NCBI RefSeq assembly: GCF_024713975.1
Contig: NC_091100.1
Location: 18,372,001 to 18,436,000 of the forward strand
Source: Paralichthys olivaceus
Taxonomy: Eukaryota > Chordata > Actinopteri > Pleuronectiformes > Paralichthyidae
Reading direction: 5' to 3'
Length of the DNA: 64,000 nt
Position numbers and translations under genes: made by a program
Part shown: piece by piece, positions 1 through 18,005 of the stretch
How positions within the stretch are numbered: the stretch's first letter is position 1
Layout: every line of letters begins with the position of its first letter
Notes under the pieces: model-generated
Seen by the model: only the letters and a program-made list of their open reading frames with translations
The model's database searches: none
What the model was told of the DNA's origin: nothing

Positions 1-665
1 AACAGTGCTTATATGCTAGAAACAACCTAAATAACTGGTGTAAAACATGTGAATATAACAAAGTTAACCTTGAGGTATGTGTATGCTGAAAAACAAAAAT
101 TGTTAACACAATAAAAATAAGTAATACAAATAAATTAAGGTTATATTAAAGTTCAATTCTATTAAAATTACTTTTATTTGCACAAACTTAATTAATTAAT
201 TTGTGTGTTACCAGTTAATTATTACTCAAAGTTGGTTCAACTATTTTAATTTCTCGGTGTGAGGTAAAATTCCTGTTTAAAAAGTGATAATTTACTAAAA
301 CTGCTAAATATATATATATATATAGTTATTATCATATTATATTGAAAATGTTTAATAAGATCCTCTGCATTGAATAAAAGGGGTGAAAAGCAGTGATAAT
401 TACATTTAATTATATCTCATCTGTGTTGCTGGAAAGTCTTTAACAATGTAAGTGTTAATTATTCAGATGAGTCGGTGCCTGTGCTGAGGCAGAAGATTTA
501 TAGAAAGAAGAAGAGAACTAATGGCTGCAAGATACAGCTGGGAAGACTTAGTGTTGAATTAGAGCAAACAATGGCTCCATTTAGAAACAGTCCAATATCA
601 AAAGACGCACAGATCAACATGATCCTCCAAAAAAAACACTTGCATTCTTCAACACTTCCTCTTAC
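1..665 (-). other. dnm2 intron 4, AT-rich
   Basis: AT-rich intron sequence following the fourth dynamin coding exon. A short (TA)n run lies near 308-323. I see no further dynamin exon and no other gene here. Confidence 0.6.
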
Positions 666-5480
<4,815 letters not shown>

Positions 5481-5499
5481 GGATGTCAGTCAGGTCACA

Positions 5500-7150
5500 A
5501 GTACATGTCATCATTTTCATTTTCTATGGATTTGGATTGAATCTGACAAAGCAGGAGAATTCCAACAATAAGCTCATTATAAACTCAATGATTCTGTTTG
5601 GTGGGTTTCACATCCATAACTGCAGACAGGTTACCAATAGTTTCACAATATGTCCATGTAGTTTATGACACAGACACTTAAAAGTAATAAACTGTCCAAA
5701 TTCACCTTGAGATTTTCGATGATAACATTTCCATGTTATAAATAATGTTTTTACTTCATGCATGTATGTACTTTTTAAGTATCTATGGTTTTATTTATTG
5801 TATTAAAATATACAAAAGTAGCAAAGCAGGGAAAATAGATTAAACACATGTTATAACAGTGAGCTTCAGTTGTAGTTTTAACTTCCTGTGTTTTGTGTGT
5901 TTGACTGCTCCATGGACTTCTGGTTATATTTCATGGTATTTTATTTTTTGTGTGCATCTCATTGTAAAATATTCTGTAGAGAAATAAGGTTCAGTTACTT
6001 TCTAGAGCAACTGTGTTTTTTCTTTGCATCTGTATTTCTGCTGATACACCAACAGCACCGAATATTTCATTTCCACGGAGTACAATTACTGTTTTAAACT
6101 ATTACAACAAGAAGAATTAACACAGGGAAAAACCCGTGAGAAATACGTGTAAAAATAGTCACTCAAAAGCAAAAAAAACAGCTGCATTGGTCACTGAATC
6201 AGCCACACGATGGCGCTGCAGAGCAAAAGAAGATACACACGAAGTCACTGATTTGATAATATACATCCTGAATATAAAAGGAAGGCTCGATCAACTGAGA
6301 ATACTGATGTCACAAACCTGCACATTTTAAAACTTTAAAAGGAATGAAATCACATTTCTTCAATAACAAGCTCATAACAATTGTAAGAACATTTCACTTT
6401 TTTTCCATGAACATAAATTCTGCAAATTGCATTTGTGAATAATGTTTAGGAATTTTCACAAACTGACCATTTACATGAAGCGTGTTCAGATATCTCAAAA
6501 AACTGGAAAATGTCAAGTCTATTGATAGCATTCAATAATCCTTTACACTATAGTGCAGTACAGCAAGTAGATAAATCAGTAAGGGGGGAAATCAAGAACT
6601 ATGTCTAATTGATAAAACGTTAAAATACCCAGAGAATTATATTAGAATTCTTTAACACAGAAAAGATGTAGACCAATTATTAATAGCCTGTCATCCTATA
6701 AGTCAAGGGAGTTAAATCTAAGATACAATAAATGTCTATGAACCTTCATTATGATCTGTGCATGCATCAATTGTCTAATTCTGAGTCAATACAACCACAA
6801 CCAGTGACTCTCTTCTTTGCTGTAGTAATTCCTGTGACCCTGTGGATAAAATGGTGCATATAAGTACTAACTGGAATGATAACCTAAGTTATAGTATGTG
6901 CAGTACCCTGTACATCTTTGTGCCTCCTTAAGTAAAGCTGAGTATCAATATACAACAAGCACATTTTTGCTGAGAATGACAGACTGTGGAATTCTTGTAG
7001 TTTCTAAATATTATATCCAGAGCACAAATACAAAATTCAGCATCCGTCGTTCAAAAACGCGTAATCACATAAAAGCTGAAGAATGTTTCTCCACACACGA
7101 TATGTAAATCCTCCGCTGTATGTCCCACTGCAAATATCATTAAAACACTG
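5500..7150. other. intergenic, dnm2 to receptor cluster
   Basis: AT-rich sequence between the dynamin promoter and the 3' end of receptor R1. The open frames are short and look random. I recognise no gene or RNA here. Confidence 0.5.
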
Positions 7151-7153
7151 ACT

Positions 7154-8185
7154 TTATTTAAGTTCCTCAGGGTTTTTGACTGTAGAGTAGAGAGAAGAAG
7201 GCTGGGTGCCACCCTGAGTCATTCTGACTGATGAGTATTCAGGCTGAGGAAACATTTTATCCATGTCGGGATGTGGATTTTCATCTATGGAGACTGTGAC
7301 AACGTCCTGCTGGAAACTGATGCTGGAATAGTGGAGCTGCTCTGCAGGAAGGTTAGCGGAGGCATAAACCGTCAGAATTGTATCTTCAGAGCTTGCCCCC
7401 TGGTTGGGTTCCTTTATCTCCTCATACACTCGATCGTTGTGATTTTCCTGGGGAGGAGGAGGAGTGTGACAGATGTGACGGATGCAGGTTTTACACATAC
7501 TGTGAAAAAGTGAAATAAATGTAGGTTCATATGCACCTCTGAGTTTTGTTGAGCGTGTGTGCTCTGCATTGTTGATCCCCCTGCAGGACGTGCAAAGAAA
7601 AAATGTGCAAGTTAGGCTTTTCATAATTAATTTCAAATATTAATATGACCCCTAAATTACTGTATTAACATCTCTATGATAGGCTACCAACAAGCTTTTT
7701 GCCATTCACAGGAGAATTCAAGACAAAATGAACAAATGAGCAAATGAAAAGTTTGTGTGTATTAATGGGGTTTTACATGTTAGTGTACATGCTACTCTCA
7801 TTCCTCACCTTGTCTCCTGCAGAGTTTATGTATGAACACTATGAGCACAATCCCAACTATCACCAACAACGCCAGACACACTACCATAACGCCAATCCTT
7901 CCTGCAACCACGACACAAGGAGAAAAAGCTGAAGGACACATGCAGGCAGCAGAGGACATGTCAGTGAATGTTTGTGTAGTAGAAGTGAATGGAAGTTATT
8001 TTTGTTTTTTTCTTCACAAGAATCAAAGTGATGAGGTCACCAGAGTCTGAATGGTCATCATGGTGGGTCGTTGTGGAAGATGGTGCTGCTGTTGTCTGCT
8101 GAGGTCCTGATTTTTCGGTTTTGATGCGTCCCTCTGTGGGTGGAGGGAAAAGAAGCCCCAAGATTAGAAGTGTGAAGGACAACAT

Positions 8186-8237
<52 letters not shown>

Positions 8238-10500
8238 CACACACACACACACACTCGTGTCTCCATGAATCGAAAGAGTGAAATTTCTGCACAAACACAC
8301 ACACACACACACACACATTCTAGTACTTCTATCTGAGTGAATACTCACAATTCATTCCCTGGCCTCGAATGCAACCATCACATCTAAACTTTAATCCTAA
8401 CCCTCAAATCAGCTGAAGTGTCCTCACTTTCCCAAAATGGTCCCAACAAAAATATAAGTACAAAAACACACCCACAAATAAAAACCCATTCTGTGTCACA
8501 TACATCCATAGTTCTTCTGTATTCCTGAGAAAACATCCGCTCAAGCAGTTTGGGCTGTAGTATTAAAATGCAACTTTACTCTGTAAGAGTTTGTAAAATA
8601 TATCTTTTCTTTGAAGACTGAAAGTAAGTGAAAGTAGCTCCAGCACAAATATATTTCTAATTATTTTACTGAATCTTTTGCGTAGGTACAAAAAGAATGT
8701 GTGTTAGAGTGTTTCATGTTCTCAGAGTACTCACCTTTCAAAAGGTTGATTTTGGTGTAAGAAGCATTGTGCCATTTCCTGTCTGAGCCACACCAGTACG
8801 TTCCAAAGTCGGCTGTGACCAGATTGTTTATGTTCACCTGGAAGTGCTTCAATCTTTGGTTGTCCCTCATGGAAAACCTGTCTTTATCGGCTTTTGTTTC
8901 ACCTTTTGTTGTCTGTATTAACACCTCACAGTTGAGAGGAATCTCCCCCTTGCACAGGGATTTTGTATTGTTCTCATGGGAGTCTGGGTAGGGACACTCA
9001 ATTTGAGCAGTTTTCTTACTGTGAGTCGCTTTTGCAATTTTATCCGTGTCTGAAAAAAAAAAAAAATCAGGATAAATGCATTCACTGCTCTACAGACTCA
9101 ATCATGTTTTTTACTGAAGAAGTGGAGTTTTATGGGTCAAAGACTCTGTTGTGTCGGTGAGTTTGGAAACAGGATGATTATAAAATCAGATCAATACTTA
9201 CTTACAATCTGGAGATGGATCTGAGTTAAACATATTTTGACGTTATCATAAACGGTGCTCTGAACACACCGGTATCTTCCAGTATCCTCCTGCCTCAGCA
9301 TGGCTATATTCACAGTGTAGACGCCCTGCTCTTTATGGTCTGTCAAAGAAAACCTGTCTTTCATTGTCTTAGGTGAAACGTGCATTGAAATCAAAGTTGT
9401 GCAATCAGAGCTTTCATTTTCTCGTTGGAAGTATTTGATGGTGCTTCCTTCAGCTCGAGGGTAGCTGCAGTTGATGTTAACAGAGCCTCCAAGAAATGCC
9501 GTCTGCCACACTGGTGCGTTGACACCTGCCAGAGAAATGTAGCATGACCGGGTGGGAACTGAAAGTGGAACTTTTCACATAGCCTCATACAGTTTTACTT
9601 TTTCTTTTCACTTCTTAAATAACACATTTCATATTGCATTACAAATGTTAAAATGCAGACGGTCTGCTTGTTTGCATAGGGCTACACTTTGTGTATGAAC
9701 AAGCTCATTGAGGACATAAAGAACAATAAAACACTAAAACCTTGGGCCTCACTGATTTGGAAAAAATCTATTGAGACCTGCAGTGTCGTTGGTAGAGAAG
9801 GAAAAGCAATTCAGATGGTGACCTTGTTAGGCCCTGATGCACAGAAGGACATGATGCGACGCCTCTTGAACAAATCCAAGTTCAAACTGAGACGCACACA
9901 CAAACACACATAAACCCAACTGTGAAACTAATACATTTTACACAATGTGTACATGTGGAACCTCATCACTCACAGTAAGAGTCAATATCTAAGTAGACAA
10001 CAGGATTTCCTGGCATTTCAAAAAACATTATTAAATATCATTATGCATTAATAAGTATCATAGTACTGGTACTAATATTGGCTGTAATTAAATGTGAGAT
10101 AACTTTTACAAATATACAGCTGGGTGTAGTTTAATCAGGAACTATGTATCACACTTCAGACATATACAGTAGCTGTGGAAATGATACAACTGTTTCCTTT
10201 AAAGAGTAGAAGTATTATAAGAAACATTTGAAATAATTTCCTAAGACATATGCTTAAGTACTCTTTATTTTACTTACATCTGATGTGCTCATCTTCTCCT
10301 TTACTCCCTGTCACAGACAGAGTACTCACAATAGCTGACATAAGAAATGCAGGGGGAAAAAAGTTATTTCATCACAACACAGTCAACAGGTTTTAGCCTA
10401 AATACATTTCACACTCAACAGAAACAAATACAAACAGGATAGTAATAATATTACCTGTCATTAAGCAAATGAAAAGTTTCATTGATATTCTCTCAGTCAT
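7154..10500 (-). CDS. CD300/pIgR-like receptor R1, two Ig domains, ITIM tail
   Basis: Type I membrane receptor of about 421 aa. Exons (minus): 10455-10500, 10278-10334 (together the signal peptide, [12 protein letters not shown] then [10 protein letters not shown]), 9202-9525 (Ig V-type 1), 8735-9049 (Ig V-type 2), 8041-8133 (Thr/Ser stalk), 7809-7901 (transmembrane [20 protein letters not shown]), 7537-7580, 7154-7447 (tail, TAA stop). All phases agree. Ig 1 has the NCSYP cysteine and DTGRYRC; Ig 2 has ECPYP and DFGTYWCGS, typical of the CD300/pIgR V-set. The tail has LHYSSI and SLYSTV, which fit the ITIM pattern (S/I/V/L)xYxx(I/V/L), plus PEYSSV and VYEEI. The membrane segment has no charged residue, so it is unlikely to pair with an activating adaptor. 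By family, ligands may be lipids or immunoglobulin. It is the only two-Ig member of the cluster. Confidence 0.8.
8189..8252. repeat. (AC)n microsatellite in R1 intron
   Basis: A long AC run between the Ig 2 and stalk exons of R1. A second, shorter AC run lies at about 8295-8318. The long cysteine/valine frames here are products of the repeat. Confidence 0.9.
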
Positions 10501-11387
10501 GGTTCAGGTTTTCCAAGTGTACTGTGAGATGAATCTTATCTTTTGTCAGATACTGAGTTTAATAAAACTTCTCTTCTCTGATCTTCCTGTTTCACTCTCT
10601 CTTCAAACTTATCTGCATTATAATTCAAGACATTTGCATTTAGAAATTAGGATGTCAGTCTTTTTGTGGTGACAGAGGGTGTGACACAAACAGAAAGGCA
10701 TAAGAGGAAGACAGATTACAGGAAGAGAGGTGGCTCTTGGCCAACTAAAATTCAATGTAACCATGTCTAACAATTTAACTAACTCTAACTCAGTAAAGTA
10801 TTTGTCAAATTAATGTTGAGTTTTAATGTAAGGCAGAAAAACAAAACAGGAAAAGATAATAAAATATTCTCTTCAAGAAGGTTTTCTTTTTATTTAACTT
10901 GGACTTTTGGGTTCCTCCTAATAACATGTCCATCACAATAACATTGCATAAAAAATAAGCACAATTTAAATTAAATATATAAAGATAAACCCCATGAAAT
11001 GTCACTCTTTGCCTGAAACAAACCATGCAGTGGCTCTGGAGGCGGGCTCTTGTTAATATTGCATGTGTGTGTGTGTGTGTGCGTGCATGTGTGCGTGTGT
11101 GTGTTTATTCTGGGTGTTTCACTTCTTCTTTGGAAAATACAAAATCGCACAGAAAAGAAGATCCCGTTTATCTTTTATTTTATTGCGGTTAAAAAGCATT
11201 TCTAAATAGTTTTTTTTACTAGAAGAGTTATTTCTGTCTCCATTGATCATAATTTATATGTCAGAAGAAATAACAAATGAACTCTGACTTCAGACAACAA
11301 CCAGTGAATTCAGTCTAAGAAATGTGCAAGCAGTGGGTATTCACTGTACAGCAGATATTGTTGCTGTGAGCATGTTCAGCACTGAGT
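10501..11387. other. intergenic, R1 to R2
   Basis: Upstream region of R1 and downstream region of R2, with a GT-rich microsatellite at about 11064-11104. I see no gene. Confidence 0.5.
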
Positions 11388-13945
11388 TCAGACATTACAA
11401 TACACGGCTGATTCATCTGTTGCCATGTGTGTGATGATGGAGTATGTGGTCTCTGCAGGGCTAGGTGTGACACTGCTGCGGTCTGCCTGCGTGTTGAAGT
11501 TGACACAGGAGTAAAACAGTTCGTCTGATAGGTATCTGCTGGTCTTGGGGCCATCTGTGGCCTCATCGTCTTTAGCTGACGAAGAAGAAGTGATGATATC
11601 GTGGTTGTTTCCGGTCAGACTGGACGGCGATGCATAGTCAGTCTTCTGGTACTTTCCTGTGTGGAGAGTGATGTTACATCGACAAAGTTTTAAATGCCTG
11701 CAAAGTAAAATCTGTATTTTTCACTTTGACTTACTGAAAAATAATCAATATTTATACTGGCATAATTTTACATTAAAAGCAGCAAATAACCAAAATACAG
11801 TAGAATACATTGCCATCTGTTCAATGTTATCTTTTTCATGCATTATGTCCTGAACCAATATTCTGTCAATTTTATATATTTTGCCCAGAAATAATAGCAT
11901 TTTCAAGAGGGTTGTACCGATGCAGACACAAGGACAACATGCAAACTAAGACCTAAGCCAAACTGGAATTCTAACCACAAACCATTGATCTAAAAATGAA
12001 AACACTGTATGAGCCTTGTATTTCTTCTTAATGAGCAGAAAATACAATAAATGGTTGGATGTAGTCTAAAATATGTTTACCTATGACCTACTAGCTTGGG
12101 TCTGTGCCAGGACCTGAGTCTGGTGAGTTTCGTTCTCAACGCTGATTGGCTTTCACGACATGGTTTCATATACATTTTTTTGCTCAAGGTCAAATGAAAA
12201 ATTATTGTCTTTGTGTGCATGGCCACTTTGCATTGACTTTGTCTCATCACATGAAAACTTCCCTTAGCCTTTGGTGTGAACACATCAGCATTACACACAC
12301 ACCAGTGCTTCTACATGGTTGCTATGGCTCTCTGACACAGTGTCATGAGGTGCTTGTAATAGCGTTCAGGTCTTGGTTTTCCCATGTCTTTGCTATTGTG
12401 TATCATTTGGCTGTTGTGGTAGTTCTGGGCATAATATAAAAACTTCCATCATATCATATAAGCACTGTTTGTTTTTAACCAGAGGATGTGCTGATGTCTC
12501 CGTTTCGATGTTTGAAGAATATCAGCAGCACCACGGCCAGAGCCAGCAAAACCACCCCGAGGCCTATTCCAGTGTACATCAGTTTCTCTGGAGAAAGGAG
12601 ACAACATCACATCTCAGTGGAGATACATCACTCAGGACTCTGTGTCTCACATATATGCATATCTACACACCTGCAGAATCTGACTTAGTAGGACCTGGTG
12701 CAGTAAATGCAAGATGTGCTGCATTTGTAGAAAATGCAAGATGTGCTGCATTTGTAGTAAATGCTTCACCTACAGTTGATTGTGAAAAGTCACCATCAGG
12801 GTCGTGTGTTCTTCCTGAAAGAAACAAATAAAACAGACAGAGTGATGTTTATCTTCTTCCTTGTCTCGTTTCTGTTATAGTGTCTCACTTCTTGTCTGTT
12901 GCAAAAAAGAGAAGATCAGTACGTAACACAAGCTGTCATGAAATGTCGATCACATTTTGTGAAAAGGAAATGGAATAAAAAGGTTAAAGTGATAAAGTGA
13001 CGACAAATGACAACGCCATAAAAATAGTTTCTGTGCAGCGTGGACTGAACTCACCCTTTATTACTGTGAGGACGACTTTGTTGAACGTGTCCTTAAGAAC
13101 TCTATCTATTCCACAAAAGTAGGTTCCTGTGTCGTCCTCTGTCAGATGAGAGATGGTCACAGAGAACGTGTTTCCTTTGTCTTCGATACTGTATCTGCTC
13201 TTACTCTCATCATTGCTTCTTATTAGGACGTCTTTATCCTTACAAGGATCCTTGCAGAAATATTTGATGTTTCCCTCTGCATTAGTGTGAGAGCATGATA
13301 TTGTGACGTCTCCCCCCAGATCTCCTGTTACAGATGTAGCTTCAGTCTCCCAAAATCCTGCACAAGACACAGAGACAGCAACAAAAGTCCATTCAGCCTT
13401 CAACAACTATTTCCTATAAACTCTCATGTCAATAGATTCACTCCTGTAAAGCAGTGGTCCCCATTAACAATCCCTATGTGGAAGTTGTTGACAGAGTTTT
13501 CTTTAATGTGAGTATTTCCAGAAGTCCTCATAGGCAGATGTATGCAGTATTTCCCAAAACATCAAAAACCTGGAAAAATAACCTGAAATTTATGTTATAT
13601 ATTTTATAGTTTTTAACCCTGTCACTGTTTTTGCGGTTAGTTAAGCTGATTTAGAGGTGCACCCACTGTTTTATCTAAACAGCTCTCAACAGCAACTACA
13701 AATCTCAAAGTTTCCTCCCAGCTTCGTCAAAACAGTTTAAAAGACAACAGAGTTAATAGATGAGGCTGAAAATCAACAGCGAGGCAACAGGAAGTGTCAT
13801 TTTTAAAATTAGAAATGTGAGAATGAAAAGTTGTGAGTGTGTTCACTGAAACAAAGACACAGAACACAAACTCAAATGAGTCAATATCAGGAAACTTACC
13901 TCCCACAAGAATCAGAATGAGGAAAACCTTGTCCATGCTACTCAT
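11388..13945 (-). CDS. CD300/pIgR-like receptor R2, one Ig domain, inhibitory-type tail
   Basis: About 289 aa. Exons (minus): 13900-13945 (signal peptide, MDKVFLILILVGG), 13055-13357 (V-type Ig), 12671-12814 (stalk), 12480-12587 (transmembrane, MYTGIGLGVVLLALAVVLL), 11388-11656 (tail, TGA stop). The first four exons end in phase 1. Two in-frame ATGs are possible at 13945 and 13936. The Ig has VTISCSH, KYFCKDPCKDKD (the extra CD300-type cysteine pair) and DDTGTYFCGID. The stalk carries two 9-residue repeats, TNAAHLAFS and TNAAHLAFT; its duplicate in R4 has only one. The tail contains LFYSCV (ITIM pattern), TTYSII (TxYxxI, ITSM-like) and AVYCNV. R2 is the apparent donor of the ectodomain of chimeric R4. 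Confidence 0.82.
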
Positions 13946-14461
13946 ACGTCTTTGTCACTTTCCCTTTGCCTTTTACTGATCTCTGGTTTCATGTCTTTGT
14001 AGCTGTGTTTCCTCTTTGCTGTTGCACCACCTATGTTTCAGTAGCTTCCTCTGTTTTAACCTCACTCTGAAACCACTTAGAAGATGTGAGTAGCACCTCG
14101 AACTACCCTCCCATCCTTGTCTCACTGGGAATATAATAGTACAGTGAATAACACATTCATGTAATATAACTTGATTTATTTGGGGAAAATGTATCTCATA
14201 TCTAATTTTCCTTTCTTCTATTTCATCTAAAATTAAGAAAGCACAACATTACAATGAATTTTGAATTTATAATTGTTCATAAACAGTATAGGTTCATTCA
14301 AAACTTATAAAACATGGGCGTTTTGGTCACCAATCATACTATTATTAAAACTCTATTAGCACCAAGGTATCTCAGAAAGTAGGAAGTTACAACTGGTGGT
14401 TTAAGGTGCTGTGTAAAGTTTTAGTAATAAAAGACCCGAATTGTAAATAAACTGAGGGGTA

Positions 14462-15495
14462 TCAACAGTTCATCTGCGTGGGTCCCTCTTTGGGACCACA
14501 AAGCTTGTGATAAACATGATCCTCCAACTGGCTGAGATCCAGATGTTGGTACTGGCAGACATGTCCTCGTACATCCACATCATAATATTCACTGAGAGTG
14601 ACAGCGGACTCCCGGTGATTTGGCGTTAGGTGGGAGCAGAGGTCAGGAGGTGGGGGTGATGGAGCTGAAAGAGCAGCACGGTCCAAAGGTGAACAGGTGC
14701 AGCTGGGTTCAGGTTCAGTTCCTACACCAGGCGTCACTGTCTCATAGTCATTCGATGTCTGTGAAGGGAACAGAAACACGTCCTGTATAAGAGATCAAAC
14801 TATTATCTCCATGAGATTGTGTGTTTGCAAGGTAATGTGGTGTCTTTAACAGGCCAAAAAGACTAAAATAACTTTCACACATGAAATTATCAAGACATTC
14901 ACCAGAGGAACTGTACGTGTGAACTCAAATGACCAAATCCACTGGACTGGACCAGATGAACAGCTCTTCATTCTAAGTTTGTGTAATGTCTGATTGAGCC
15001 CCTGGCTGCAGACGTTTCTGTCACAGACTGACCTCTTCGTTCTGGGGTGGGCCTGATCTCTGGTGTTTGACAGCGTGCAGGAGACACAGTGTAAACAGAC
15101 ACACAAACAGTATGGCTGCCACACACATCGCCGCAGTCAGCAACAGTGACATGTTGAGCTCTGCAGGAAAGAACGACATGTCCAATTACCTCGAAGAAGA
15201 TTTACACACTTTAGATTTGAGTAATATCAACGCAAATGGCACACACACACAAATATAAATCACTCACTGTCCATTGGGACGTCTGTGGGAAAGTTGGATA
15301 CTTCATTTACTGAGTGCAAAGAAAAAAAAAAAGTATTTATGTTGTTTATTTATTTATAATATGTATTTACACACAAACAAGCTTCATAAACATATTTTAA
15401 CAGGAATAGAAAGTTCAAAAAAGAGGAAGATGACCCTGACTTAGTTCTCATTTACGGTATGAATGGCCTGACATTTATACCCTGCAGGTTGACAG

Positions 15496-15555
<60 letters not shown>

Positions 15556-15564
15556 CTCTATCTC

Positions 15565-15615
<51 letters not shown>

Positions 15616-15616
15616 C

Positions 15617-15659
<43 letters not shown>

Positions 15660-15712
15660 CTCTATCTCTCTATCTCTCTATCTCTCTATCTATCTATCTA
15701 TCTCTCTATCTC

Positions 15713-15744
<32 letters not shown>

Positions 15745-16257
15745 CACATGGCTGTACCTTGAGAGACGTTCAGGTGTATGGCACTGATATGATCCGGGTG
15801 TAAGCTGACGTCCACCCCGCACCAGTATGTCCCACTGTCCTCTGGGACAAGTCTGTCCACTTTGACCAGGAAGAAGGCCGCAGTGGTGTTGTCGTACAGG
15901 GAGAAGCGTCCATTTGTTTCCCACTCGTTGTGTTGATCCGTGCGTATCAGGTGATTGTCATTGTCGTCCATACGGCAGAGGTACTTGGCGTTGCTCCACC
16001 AGCTCTGTGGGTATTCACATTTGAAGTAAAACGTCTGACCCTCCTCACCGGTCACGGCTGTGGTTCTGACACTGATCAGAGCTGTCAGAATGATAAACTC
16101 TGTTAGGTTTGTAATTAGTTTTTGGTTTGGATCAGTTTGAGTCTGTCACAGCAGCTTAAAAAGTCCTAATGCATAAAGGAATCAGCTTACCTGGGATTTG
16201 TGATGCTGTAAAGATAAGAGTTATAATTGTTGTCCATGAGATCCAGGCTGCTCCCAT
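14462..16257 (-). CDS. CD300/pIgR-like receptor R3, one Ig domain
   Basis: About 285 aa. Exons (minus): 16191-16257 (signal, [20 protein letters not shown]), 15758-16081 (V-type Ig), 15268-15309 (42-nt stalk), 15033-15160 (transmembrane, [19 protein letters not shown]), 14462-14758 (tail). Phases are 1,1,1,0. The Ig has [14 protein letters not shown] and [10 protein letters not shown]. The second cysteine pair seen in R2 is absent. The tail is proline-rich near its start and has SEYYDV (ITIM pattern), NDYETV, CQYQHL and HVYHKL, so it may be a phosphotyrosine docking tail rather than a classical ITIM receptor. A TCTA microsatellite of about 250 bp sits directly downstream of the Ig exon donor. 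R5 is the recent copy. Confidence 0.8.
15495..15744. repeat. (TCTA)n microsatellite, long allele copy
   Basis: Interrupted TCTA/TCTC tetranucleotide array, about 250 bp, in the R3 intron just after the Ig exon. The same array in the duplicated copy (R5) is about 93 bp. Serine/isoleucine/tyrosine frames across it are artefacts of the repeat. Confidence 0.95.
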
Positions 16258-18005
16258 CACTCCCAGTTTACTTACAGATCACGCTGTCACACTCTCTGCT
16301 GCTATTGTGTTCAGTGAGGTGCTTTTCATGCCTCTTCCTCTTTTTTAAACAACCTGTCCACACATCACACTCAACCTATGAAAGTGAAATTATGAACTTA
16401 TTGTAACTCGTGTGAGTCAAAAACAACCATCTCGTGTCCTCATAAACTATATCCCACACCAGCACATCCTGCTTCAGTTAAGGGGATAATGCAAGTTTAG
16501 TTTGTTGCATCCTGCAAGGTCGTCACATCTTCTATTATAATTCATCAAGGTAAAATAGAGCTGATCTAGTCTCGAAGAAGACTCAAAGTTTTTTTAACAC
16601 ACAGTTTACAGTTCATTTGTGTACAGCCCTTTCTCTATCACACACAGGGGTTACTGAGGTGAACACTTGGGTATGAGGAATGAGGGAGACTGGTATCAAA
16701 CCACAAGCCCTCCGGTTAGTGGACGACCCGCTCTACCTTCTGAGCCACAGCAGCCCATGATCACAAACTAACAGCCGTGACAAGGATCATCACAAGCCTA
16801 AGGGATTTTTCAGAACATGCCAGTTCAATGTATTTTACCACTGACCTGCCATGAAGAAACAGAAAAAAAAGAAATGCATTCACTTTTTCTCAATTGACAC
16901 TTGACATTAAAATTACTCATCTGTTCCAAATCCTATCGAAACTTTGTTTGGCTATTAATTTCACCAATGCACAACAAAATATACTTTGTTATAAATATGT
17001 AACTATCATTGTGCGTCTGTATCTTATCATGCATTAATAATATCTGATCTGTAGAACAACAGATTAACATTCTACTGACAAGCACATGGGGACTGATATT
17101 TAATTGGACCTTGATTTAATATGAATGTGATGAGATGACACGTGTCTGTTGTAGAGGACTGGATGAGGAAGCTTTGTTCATTTGATCACTTCTTGCCTCT
17201 TCTTTCATTACCCTATTTAACAGTTTCTTTGCTGGGATCCATTTCCCACCTCTCTTCTATCAGTTAGATTAATATTAATCTCTTCACATTATTCCAACAA
17301 CACATCCTTTCTTTTCACTTCTTTATGAAGAAGATATCACTGTCCCATGTTAAACACAACGCAATAGGTTTCACTGTCATGTGGAAATGTGAAATTCTTA
17401 TTTGGTGACTTTATTCATAAGACAGCTTGGAGTCACCAGAGTCTGAACTTTTAACATAAATACAGATCAGCCAAAAATGCGGGCTCAATTATAGTTTATA
17501 GTATTTTTGTAATTGATAAATTCATTTTTTTTTATTTCATACACACACAGCATCATCACATACATATGAAGAGCATGATACAGAAAATAACAACATAACA
17601 AAAACGAATTAAGAAACAAATAAACAAAACAGTGACCGCTGTAAATAACATGATGTCTTTCATGACCTATTTATAAAGGCTTAAAATGTTCTCATTTACC
17701 TCACTGATCTTCTCTCATGTCTCCATGCAAGAAGATAATGGGAGCCACAATTCTTCAAAACATGCCCATGACTGTGTTTTTCAGGAGCTCATTTCTCTAA
17801 AGTAAAGAGTTTTAATATTTGGTCCACAAACATCTTAAAATATGTATGTGAGCAAAAAAGGTGAGCTAAGCCATATTATATACCATCAACACAACATACA
17901 GACCATGTAGTTGTACATGTGCAGAAGCAGAGTGAGTCGTACAGTTCAGCCGCATAAAAACTCCATAACAACATACAAAACTCACATCTCTGAGATGAAC
18001 TCAGG
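16258..18005. other. intergenic, R3 to R4 (duplicated)
   Basis: Upstream of R3 and downstream of R4. It is part of the tandem duplication and nearly identical to 22391-24139. It contains a tRNA-like SINE fragment at 16645-16755 and AT-rich sequence. I see no coding exon. Confidence 0.6.
16645..16755 (-). repeat. tRNA-derived SINE-like fragment, copy 1
   Basis: Read on the minus strand it has a box A-like TGGCTCAGAAGGTAGAGC and a box B-like GGTTTGATACC about 40 nt downstream. CAAGTGTTCACC and a body typical of teleost tRNA-derived SINEs follow. It is not a tRNA gene: the cloverleaf arms do not close and box B is altered. Confidence 0.6.

Noticed and set aside
9985-10010. Possible extra mini-exon of R1 (AAATCCTGTTGTCTACTTAG ... 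donor GTGAGT)
   Set aside because: Joined after the 57-nt exon it makes a stop codon. Only joining straight from the signal exon keeps the frame, and the 57-nt exon gives the better signal peptide. Probably a remnant.
11315-11566. 83-aa minus frame overlapping the R2 tail
   Set aside because: It is a different frame of the same exon. The spliced R2 frame gives a tail with tyrosine motifs and the right phase.
15459-15803. 114-aa frame of repeating LSIY
   Set aside because: Translation of the TCTA microsatellite in the R3 intron.
16645-16755. tRNA gene
   Set aside because: Box A and box B-like words are present, but box B is altered and the arms do not pair. The tail matches a SINE body, and the second copy is explained by the segmental duplication.
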